Below are positions 43,902 to 51,700 of a DNA stretch of 64,000 nt, piece after piece. The position numbers and the translations under genes were made by a program. Under the pieces are notes generated by a model. The model did no database searches. It had not been told where the DNA came from and saw only the letters and a program-made list of their open reading frames with translations. The DNA is taken from assembly GCF_003950315.1 (NCBI RefSeq), contig NZ_NGJT01000005.1, positions 61,012 through 125,011 on the forward strand, read 5' to 3'. This DNA comes from Vagococcus bubulae. GTDB lineage: Bacteria > Bacillota > Bacilli > Lactobacillales > Vagococcaceae. Numbering within the stretch: position 1 is the first letter of the stretch; every line of letters begins with the position of its first letter.

Positions 43902-45088
43902 CCTAGTTCCTCTTTTCTTTGATTAACAAATCGATACCAAAAAACACCTAATAACATCATGAAAATGGCTAAAATAATGGCTGCCATTCCCCAAAAAATT
44001 GTAAAAGTTTGAGCAAGATACCCTGTAACAATTGGCATTGTAATGCCTCCTAAACCACCAATTACCAAAATCCATCCTAAAGACATGGGATGTTTTTTAA
44101 TAGATGAACCAGCAATTGTCATGGCTGTTGGGTAAATACCTCCCATTGAAACCCCTAATCCTAATACAGAAATTAAAATCATGGTGACACTATTACTAGC
44201 CAGTAATAATCCATAAAAAATGGCACTACCAATACTGATAACAGTGATTAACGTTCCTCTTGATAATTGACTTCCTAAAAAGACACAACCCAGTCGTCCA
44301 ATCAGTATTCCCACCCATAATAGTGAAGAAATCATTTGAGACTGTTGAATCGTCAATAAATCAGATTGAATAAAATAAGTCACTAGCCAACCTGTAATAG
44401 CTGATTCTGCACACAGATAGAAAAAAATAATGAGAATGGTATTCCAAAAAAGAGAATCTTTAAAAAAAGAATAATCCTTTTCTTTAGACGATTGATTTTT
44501 TTGTATCAGATCTGCTTCAATCGGCATATTAAAAAACATCACTTGTGAAATAAAAATTAACCCAATAATTCCAACTAACAACCATCGCCAACCATTTAAT
44601 CCAAATAATTGACCAAATAAAATCACTAAAAAAGGAGATAGTAATGCCCCTACGGCAAATAAACTATGCAAAAAATTTAGTGCAGATGGATTACTATCTG
44701 TGATGTCATTGACTGTTTTATTATTGAAATTAGAAATACTTCCTCGACTAATACCAGTGAAGAAAAAGGCGAGCAGTAATACCCAAGGCGTCCCAACACC
44801 TATCATTAATAAAAAACCAATAATCACAAAACTACTTAAAAATAAAATGGATTTTTTCCGACCATAATAAAGCGGTAAAATCCCTGCGACAAATCCCGCA
44901 ATCAAATTCCCTGCTTGATGACTTGATAGCAACATGCCACTCATTGTTTCATTAAGTGAATACGCATCACTTAGAAGGGGTAATATGGAGCCAAATACCA
45001 TCGAATATAGTCCATTAACAAAAAAAATAAAGAAACAACACCATAGTATATATTTATCTACTTCATTTAATTTTTTATAAAACGTCAT
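43898..45088 (-). CDS. MFS transporter of the uronate operon
   Basis: Twelve-helix major facilitator permease of 396 residues, with the loop motif GILPLYYGRKKSI between helices 2 and 3 and an about 30-residue polar central loop (IEADLIQKNQSSKEKDYSF). It resembles the sugar-porter and FucP-like branches. Overlap with kdgA and the kdu/kdg context suggest uptake of a monosaccharide such as glucuronate or ketodeoxygluconate. A terminator-like hairpin separates it from kduD, so it may have lower or independent expression. The ribosome binding site is weak. Confidence 0.85.
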   Translation of the reverse strand: MTFYKKLNEVDKYILWCCFFIFFVNGLYSMVFGSILPLLSDAYSLNETMSGMLLSSHQAGNLIAGFVAGILPLYYGRKKSILFLSSFVIIGFLLMIGVGTPWVLLLAFFFTGISRGSISNFNNKTVNDITDSNPSALNFLHSLFAVGALLSPFLVILFGQLFGLNGWRWLLVGIIGLIFISQVMFFNMPIEADLIQKNQSSKEKDYSFFKDSLFWNTILIIFFYLCAESAITGWLVTYFIQSDLLTIQQSQMISSLLWVGILIGRLGCVFLGSQLSRGTLITVISIGSAIFYGLLLASNSVTMILISVLGLGVSMGGIYPTAMTIAGSSIKKHPMSLGWILVIGGLGGITMPIVTGYLAQTFTIFWGMAAIILAIFMMLLGVFWYRFVNQRKEELG

Positions 45089-45119
45089 TTTTTCTACTCT
45101 CTACCATCTTTCTATTTAA

Positions 45120-45150
45120 AATAAAAAAGTAGCACGAGAATCGTGCTACT
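45120..45150 (-). terminator. Terminator between kduD and the MFS gene
   Basis: GTAGCACGA-TTC-TCGTGCTAC (perfect 9-bp stem, tri-loop) followed on the minus strand by T6. A strong terminator inside what otherwise looks like one operon. Confidence 0.85.
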
Positions 45151-45157
45151 CGCGTGA

Positions 45158-45949
45158 TTAAGGTTGTTTTCCTATATACGCTAAAATTCCACCATCCACA
45201 TATAAAATGTGGCCATTTACAAAGTCAGAAGCTTCAGATGCTAAGAAAACTGCAGAACCTTGTAAATCTTCAACTGTTCCCCAACGAGCTGCTGGTGTTT
45301 TGGCAATAATAAAGTCATTAAATGGATGACCCTCTTCACGTAATGGTGCTGTTTGAGGAGTGGCAATATAACCAGGTCCTATCCCATTACATTGAATATT
45401 GTGTTCTCCAAATTCTGAACAGATGTTTTTTGTTAGCATTTTTAGTCCGCCTTTAGCTGCTGCATAAGCACTCACTGTCTCGCGTCCTAATTCACTCATC
45501 ATTGAACAAATGTTAATAATTTTACCGTGACCTTTTTCAATCATACCTGGCAACACAGCTTTAGACATAATAAATGGACCATTTAAATCAATATCAATAA
45601 CTTGTCTAAAGTCTTCAACTGACATATCTAACATTGGAATACGTTTGATGATTCCAGCATTGTTTACTAGAATATCGATTGTTCCAACTTCTTCTTCAAT
45701 TTGTTTAACAGCTGCATTTACGGCTTGTTCATCCGTCACATCAAACACATATCCTTTAGCGTCAATTCCTGCTGCTTTATAATTTTCTGCTCCTTGAGCC
45801 ACTGATTCTTCATTAATGCTATTGTAGACAATCGTTGCGCCTGCTTCATGCAACGCTTGAGCAATACCAAAGCCAATACCATAAATCCCACCAGTTATTA
45901 ATGCCACTTTGCCATCTAATCTAAATGAATCCATTGAAAATTTTGTCAT
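45158..45949 (-). CDS. kduD: 2-deoxy-D-gluconate 3-dehydrogenase (KduD type)
   Basis: Short-chain dehydrogenase/reductase that interconverts 2,5-diketo-3-deoxygluconate and 2-keto-3-deoxygluconate. NAD-binding GGIYGIGFGIA, NNAGI, catalytic YAAAKGG, and GPGYIATP near the substrate site. 263 residues. It follows kduI by 15 bp and acts on its product. A gluconate 5-dehydrogenase label would be the sequence-only alternative. Confidence 0.93.
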   Translation of the reverse strand: MTKFSMDSFRLDGKVALITGGIYGIGFGIAQALHEAGATIVYNSINEESVAQGAENYKAAGIDAKGYVFDVTDEQAVNAAVKQIEEEVGTIDILVNNAGIIKRIPMLDMSVEDFRQVIDIDLNGPFIMSKAVLPGMIEKGHGKIINICSMMSELGRETVSAYAAAKGGLKMLTKNICSEFGEHNIQCNGIGPGYIATPQTAPLREEGHPFNDFIIAKTPAARWGTVEDLQGSAVFLASEASDFVNGHILYVDGGILAYIGKQP

Positions 45950-45964
45950 TTTCTTACACCCCTA

Positions 45965-46801
45965 TTATTTTAAGTCATCCATAGCGACCATATCCATGTC
46001 ACCGTATGTGATGTTTTCGCCACACATTGCCCAGATAAATGTATAATCTGCTGTTCCCACACCTGTATGAATTGACCAACTTGGTGAGATGGTTGCTTGT
46101 TCATTTCCCATAACTAAATGTTTTGTTTCATCAGGTTTACCCATAAAATGGAAAACTTTTGTATCTGGATCCATATCAAAGTATAGGTAAGTTTCCATAC
46201 GACGCTCATGTGTGTGACATGGCATTGTATTCCATGAAGAACCTTCTGCTAAAATAGTATATCCCATTTGTAATTGACAGCTTTCACATACATTTGGATG
46301 AATATATTGATAAATTTTGCGTTTGTTCAATGTTTTTGATTCGCCTGTTTCCATTGGTGTAATATCATCAATACTAATTTTCACATTTGGGTAAATTTTA
46401 TGTGCTGGTACTGACACACAATAAAATTTTGCCGGATTGCTGGCATCATCTGATTTGAATTGAACTTGTTTTGTCTCTTTACCTATATAGTAACCATCTT
46501 GTTTCTTCATAGGTTCTTCTGTTCCATTGATAATAATAGAACCAGGTCCACCAATATTAATGACACCTAACTCACGACGTTCTAAGAAGTAATCAACACC
46601 TAATTCCGTTGATAATTTAATTTCTAATGCTTCATTGGTTGGTGTTACCCCACCAAAAATCATACGATCATTATGAGTATAAGTTAATAACACTTCTCCT
46701 GGGACAAATAACTTTTCAACTAAAAATTCATCTCTTAATTGTTCTGTTGAAAAATGACGAATCATTTCTGGACTGCTTCCGTATCTTGTTTCCATCTTCA
46801 T
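45965..46801 (-). CDS. kduI: 5-keto-4-deoxyuronate isomerase
   Basis: Cupin-fold isomerase that converts 4-deoxy-5-ketouronate (the spontaneously opened form of unsaturated uronate) to 2,5-diketo-3-deoxygluconate. N-terminal RYGSSPEMIRHFSTEQLRDEF, then zinc ligand pattern MPCHTHERRMETYLYFD, and WSIHTGVGTADYTFIWAMCGEN. 278 residues. The ATG at 46801 is nine bases after AAGGGG. It is first in the operon, under a strong promoter with a palindromic operator. Confidence 0.96.
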   Translation of the reverse strand: MKMETRYGSSPEMIRHFSTEQLRDEFLVEKLFVPGEVLLTYTHNDRMIFGGVTPTNEALEIKLSTELGVDYFLERRELGVINIGGPGSIIINGTEEPMKKQDGYYIGKETKQVQFKSDDASNPAKFYCVSVPAHKIYPNVKISIDDITPMETGESKTLNKRKIYQYIHPNVCESCQLQMGYTILAEGSSWNTMPCHTHERRMETYLYFDMDPDTKVFHFMGKPDETKHLVMGNEQATISPSWSIHTGVGTADYTFIWAMCGENITYGDMDMVAMDDLK

Positions 46802-46834
46802 GCTAAATTACCCCTTTTCTTATTTGGAAATAAT

Positions 46835-46890
46835 ATTTCTTATTAAGAAATTTATAAGTTCATTATAGCGACTCAGCTAAAAAAATGCAA
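46835..46890 (-). promoter_or_regulatory. kdu promoter with palindromic operator
   Basis: TTGCAT (complement of 46885-46890), 17 bp, TATAAT (complement of 46862-46867). The perfect 17-bp palindrome ATTTCTTATTAAGAAAT (46835-46851) lies at about +5 to +20 of the transcript. It fits the size of an IclR/KdgR-type operator; the IclR gene at 55487 is one candidate regulator. Confidence 0.72.
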
Positions 46891-46910
46891 CCATTTTCAT
46901 TGAAATAAAA

Positions 46911-46955
46911 AAAGAAAACGCATAATTGAGAATTAACCCAATTATGCGTTTATTT
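46911..46955 (-). terminator. Terminator of the WxL operon
   Basis: AAACGCATAATTG pairs with CAATTATGCGTTT around ten bases, followed by a T-rich run on the minus strand. Confidence 0.88.
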
Positions 46956-46965
46956 GGTCATATTA

Positions 46966-47187
46966 TTATAAGAAAAATTGTATCTGTGATTGAAAATTAA
47001 TCCATAAGATAATCGCTAATCCAATTTCTAAAATAAAGAAGAAGAGAAACAAACCATCCATCACCAATGTACTTCGCTGCCAATAGCGTCTTTCTTTTTT
47101 TAAATCTTTGAAAAGAAAATATAACCCGATAGCTAAATTTACTAAGCCAATAATCGCCAGTATATAAACCCATATTCTTGCGTCCAT
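46966..47187 (-). CDS. Small two-helix membrane protein of the WxL operon
   Basis: 73 residues with two hydrophobic helices (about 6-26 and 44-64) joined by a basic loop (KDLKKERRYWQRS). No known domain is recognised. It lies 12 bp after the LPXTG-type gene and has a good GGGAGG ribosome binding site; it is the last gene of the WxL operon. Confidence 0.75.
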   Translation of the reverse strand: MDARIWVYILAIIGLVNLAIGLYFLFKDLKKERRYWQRSTLVMDGLFLFFFILEIGLAIILWINFQSQIQFFL

Positions 47188-47199
47188 GTGCGACCTCCC

Positions 47200-47556
47200 T
47201 TATACAAAATAAATATCTTTGTCTTCCTCATCTCTTTGTTTACTGATACCAAAAATAAATAACATCATAACAATTAATAAAACACCATTAAAAATTAACC
47301 AATAATTAATGAGTTCCCCTGTTTGAGGCAAACGACCAGTTGTTTGAGGCGTTTTATTGTTCACCCCATCCGAAGAGTCTCCGCCATTTGGTGGAACGAC
47401 ACTTGGTTTATCTGGCTTTAATTCAGTATCTTTAACAAAACCGATACGAATATCTGTTTTAGCTGTGTCTACTGCAAAAACAGAATGATCAAAAATAACC
47501 AGTGAGAGTATTAAAGTAAAAATAGTTATTATTACATGCCTTTTCTTCATTTTCAT
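47200..47556 (-). CDS. Small LPXTG-anchored protein of the WxL operon
   Basis: About 118 residues: N-terminal signal helix (HVIITIFTLILSLVIFDHSVFA), a short secreted part containing a WxL-leader-like TDIRIGFVKD, a Pro/Gly/Asn-rich linker, the sortase motif LPQTG, a membrane helix, and a tail with KQRDEEDKD. Such small LPXTG proteins are regular members of enterococcal WxL operons. Several in-frame ATGs (47559, 47556, 47550) could be the start. It is 4-10 bp after the DUF916 gene. Confidence 0.88.
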   Translation of the reverse strand: MKMKKRHVIITIFTLILSLVIFDHSVFAVDTAKTDIRIGFVKDTELKPDKPSVVPPNGGDSSDGVNNKTPQTTGRLPQTGELINYWLIFNGVLLIVMMLFIFGISKQRDEEDKDIYFV

Positions 47557-47566
47557 CATCACCTAC

Positions 47567-48664
47567 TTACTCATCTTGTTTTTTACGTTTCTTTTTCTTT
47601 TTGACTACATTCACTTGTTTTGGTGGCTTTTGCCAACGAGAATTAGTTAATCTTAATACCAATAATATAGCATTTAAAAGTAAGACAATAATGATTAAAA
47701 TAAGCATTTTCTTAGTGATAGTAAATTTATTAACTGCTTTTTTGTTCACTTTATTTGCTTCAGCTGCCTCAATGGTAAAATCTTCATCCCATTTCCATTT
47801 TCTATCACCTGACTGGGCTATAATATGCATGGTATAATCACCAGGCTTTATCGATTCCATCCCCCAAGGAATACCAAAAATATAACTTGAATTAGGAGCT
47901 AAAGAACGATCCGTCAATTCTTGCTCTTTCAATACTTCTTTTGACCCTTTTTTAGTCATCTTTGCTTCGATTTTTAACTTTGATAGAATTTTAGGTTCAG
48001 GATTTTGAAAGGTAATATTAATCATCTTCATCCCATTTTCTAGTCCAGGCTTTATTGTTTTTAGTTTTAAATCGGCCCCTTCATTATAAGTGGTTCTATC
48101 TTCTGATAAAATTAAGCCTATTTTATACCCATAACGATTGGAAATACCTGCTCTTTTCTTAGCATTTTTATCTTCTGCTTTCATAAACGTCAGAGCACCT
48201 AATTTAATTCCTGAAAATTCTTCTTTTGGTGGATGTATTTTTATTTTAACAATTTTTTCTTCAAAATTTTGTACCGTCACATGCTCTTCATTTTTAGGAA
48301 TACTGACCATAGTTGTTAAAGGAACCTTTAGTGACTCATCAAGAACTGGTTTTTCTTGACCATAATCAATCACTCCAGAAGTACTTGTTACAGCATTTGT
48401 CACACCTAAATCAACTGTCACAGGGTCCTTAATTAAGCTTTTTACTTTAACACTAATTTCTTGTTCCTTATCAGGCTCTACTGCTAAATGAAAATAAGTT
48501 GCATCTTTATCAATTTGATTATCTGGTATTACTGGTTCTACAGTAAAACCAATTTGAGATTGATTGTTATCTGCTGCATGCACTTTTAATAGGCCAATTT
48601 GAACCCCTAGTGCTAAAATGCCGGTCAACACTATCAGTTGTCTTATCCATCGTTTCATTTCCAT
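47567..48664 (-). CDS. DUF916/DUF3324 WxL-interacting membrane protein
   Basis: 365 residues: signal peptide (1-31), DUF916 beta domain (about 35-165), DUF3324 (about 170-300), one C-terminal membrane helix (about 320-342) and a very basic tail (KKKKKRKKQDE). Proteins of this kind bind WxL proteins and anchor the complex at the cell surface. The start ATG lies seven bases after AGGAGG. It follows the giant WxL gene with a hairpin in between. Confidence 0.92.
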   Translation of the reverse strand: MEMKRWIRQLIVLTGILALGVQIGLLKVHAADNNQSQIGFTVEPVIPDNQIDKDATYFHLAVEPDKEQEISVKVKSLIKDPVTVDLGVTNAVTSTSGVIDYGQEKPVLDESLKVPLTTMVSIPKNEEHVTVQNFEEKIVKIKIHPPKEEFSGIKLGALTFMKAEDKNAKKRAGISNRYGYKIGLILSEDRTTYNEGADLKLKTIKPGLENGMKMINITFQNPEPKILSKLKIEAKMTKKGSKEVLKEQELTDRSLAPNSSYIFGIPWGMESIKPGDYTMHIIAQSGDRKWKWDEDFTIEAAEANKVNKKAVNKFTITKKMLILIIIVLLLNAILLVLRLTNSRWQKPPKQVNVVKKKKKRKKQDE

Positions 48665-48708
48665 ATGCGTCCTCCTGAGAATCGTTCTATCCTTTTAAAA
48701 CATGAATA

Positions 48709-48738
48709 CTCAATCACCTCTTAAAAGACGTGATTGAG
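48709..48738 (-). other. Intercistronic hairpin in the WxL operon
   Basis: CTCAATCAC pairs perfectly with GTGATTGAG (9 bp, 12-base loop) just after the stop of the 1840-residue gene. There is no long T-run, so it is more likely a processing or partial termination element. Confidence 0.45.
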
Positions 48739-48743
48739 CATCG

Positions 48744-51700
48744 TTAATCTTGTGGTGTTGTATCTAATGACCAAGTAATTGTGCCACTATAGTGTTCATT
48801 TGGCTTACCTGAATTTTGTGAAACAATCAATGACATGTCATTAATCCATGTATTGTACGATGTCGGAATTTGAGTCTTATCTGTCATACTATAAAGGACA
48901 TGGCTTGAATTATCTGCTGGTAATACTACTTGTTTATCAGAATACGTTATCCCTTGAATTGGGACATTAGTATCTGATGCTGACGTGATACTGAACTGAT
49001 AACGTGCTTGGTCTAAATCATCTAGCTTATCGCTTTCTAATTTACTCGCCTTTACACTTAAACTCCAAATATCCTTTTGTTCACGATCATCTCTTATTTC
49101 TACTTCTTGTTTGCCTGTTGATTGAGGTTTCAATATTTGTATAATATCTTTAATAGAATTTTTATTACCAAAATCATATAAATCAGGAACTTTTACTAAA
49201 TGTAATGCACTCTGACGTCCCCAAATATATGTTCCAGCTTTTCCAGCTGTATTTTTTAAGAAGTCAGGTGTTTGCCCTAAATTTACATTTTTATTATCGA
49301 TGTTTACCCAGTTACCATTGTAGCCATCTGTTGTTGAAACATCATTTAATTTTGTACTATTACTTACATCAGAAAATGTACTTGGTAAGGTGATTTCTTT
49401 AAGTTCATCACCAGAGAACATACCATTTTTATCTGACACATTTGTAAAATCAAAACTTCCTAAGTCTAATGAAGAAATACCGGACAAATCTCTAAACATT
49501 TCTAACATATTTGTCACATTTTGTGTATTGAATTTAGAAACATCAAGTGTTGATAAACCTGAAACTCCGTTAAACATTCTTCGCATCACTGTGACATTGG
49601 ACGTATCAAAATTAGAAACATTCAATTTAGTTAATGATTTATTATTTTCAAACATACATGCCATATTGTTCACATTTGAGGTATTAAAATGACTCACATC
49701 AATTTCTTCTAAAGACTCATTATCAGCAAACATTCCCTCCATAGTCGTCACTCGTGAAGTATCAAATCCTGAAACATCTAAGTGTTTCAACTTTCTATTT
49801 TGGTAAAACATTCCAAACATATCTGTCACATTGGAGGTATCAAATCCTGAGACGTTCAATTCTTCAATATTAAATAAATTAACAAACATACAATACATTT
49901 TAGTAGCTTTTGATGTGTCTAGTTTAGAAACATCAAGCTGAGTTAATGAATTCATAAATCCAAACATATAAGTCATGTCTGTTGTATTAGATGTATTCAA
50001 TTTATCTAAACCAGTAATTTTAGTCACATTTTTCAAACGTTGATTTTCGGTTTCACTAGGACTAGAAAATAAATATTGTGAATCACTTGGAGCATTAACA
50101 GGCTCTGTAAAGACAATCTCTTTAATATTAGATGCTTCAATTCGATACTCTGGTCTGTTCCATGGAGAATTTCCATATGTCCCTAAAATATTATCGCCAT
50201 TTTTATAAAATGTTAATACTCCTGTACTTTCATTAAACTCATATGGAACGTCTCCCCATTTTAAGTATTGTCCCCAAGTATAGGTTCCAGCGTCTGTTAT
50301 CCCATTATAATTTTGTAAAAATTCCTTAGTTTGACCAAATAGTTTACCTTCACTGTTTTGCCATTGACCATTGTAGCCATCTGTTGTTGAAACTTTATTT
50401 AATTTTGTTGTATTTTTAGGATCCGAGAATGTTGCGGGTAATGTAATTTCCTTCAATGCATCACCAGAAAACATACCATTTTTATCTGACACATTTGTAA
50501 AGTCAAAACTTCCTAAGTTTAATGCCGAAATACCTGTCATACCTGCGAACAAGTTTGACATGTTAGTGACTTTAGCTGTATTAAAGTGACTTAAGTTTAA
50601 CGCCGAAACTTTTCGGACATTTCTAAACATTGATGCCATTGTGGTAACACTAGATGTATCAAATTTTGACGTATCTAAACTTTCCAAACTAGACATATTA
50701 TTAAACATATTATCCATTGTTTTCACTTTTGCCGTATTAAATTTTTTATTGTCAATCGTCAAACGAGTCATTGCACTGTCGTTATTAAACATTTGACTCA
50801 TATTATTAACATTTTTGGTGTCAAATGATGAAATATCCAATTTAATCAAACTTTTTAAATTAGCAAATGTACTAGACATGTCATTCACATTACTAGTGTC
50901 AAATGATGAAACATTTAATGACTCCAAACTAGACATACCATAAAACATAGAGCTCATATTGATAACATTGTTAGTCTTAAAGTGCGATAAATCTAATTCT
51001 TTTATGCCAGACATCCCATTAAACATTTGAAGCATATTAGTTGTTTTGGATGTATCTAAATTTTCAAGTCCAGAAATTTTCGTTAGATTAGTCAATTTTG
51101 TTGCATTGCTAGAAAATAGCAAAGCTGAATTCACTGGAGTACTTGTTGGCTCTGTAAAGACAATTTCTTTAATTTTCGAAGCATCAATCTTATTCGTATC
51201 ATTCCGATTCCACGGAGAATTAGCATACCCTCCCGGATGTTCTTTACTATTTTCTAGAGTACCACCCTTAACAAAAGTTAGCACTCCAGTACTTTCATCA
51301 AACTGATAAGGAACAGTTCCCCATCTCAGCATGTCTTCTGATTTTTCTCCCCAAATATAAGTACCAGCTTTTCCAGCTGTATTTTTTAAAAAATCCTCAG
51401 TTTGACCTAGTTTTTTAGATTTATCATTAATATTAACCCAATTTCCATTATAACCATCTTTTGTAGATACATCATTTAATCCTGTACTATTACCTACATC
51501 AGAAAATGTTTTAGGTAACGTAATTTCCTTTATATTATCCTCTGCAAACATGTTTAATTTGCTTATTACCTTTGTAAAATCAAAATTCCCTAAATTTAGT
51601 GAAGAAATACCCGTCATGCCTCTAAACATTTCCTTCATGGATGTTACTTTACCTGTATTAAAACTTGAAACATCTATAGATTTTAAACTTTTAACACCTT

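Noticed and set aside
49390..49692. Open frames opposite the DUF285 repeats
   Set aside because: They recur at each repeat (also near 51046 and 52615) simply because the coding strand repeats; they mirror the repeat codon pattern.
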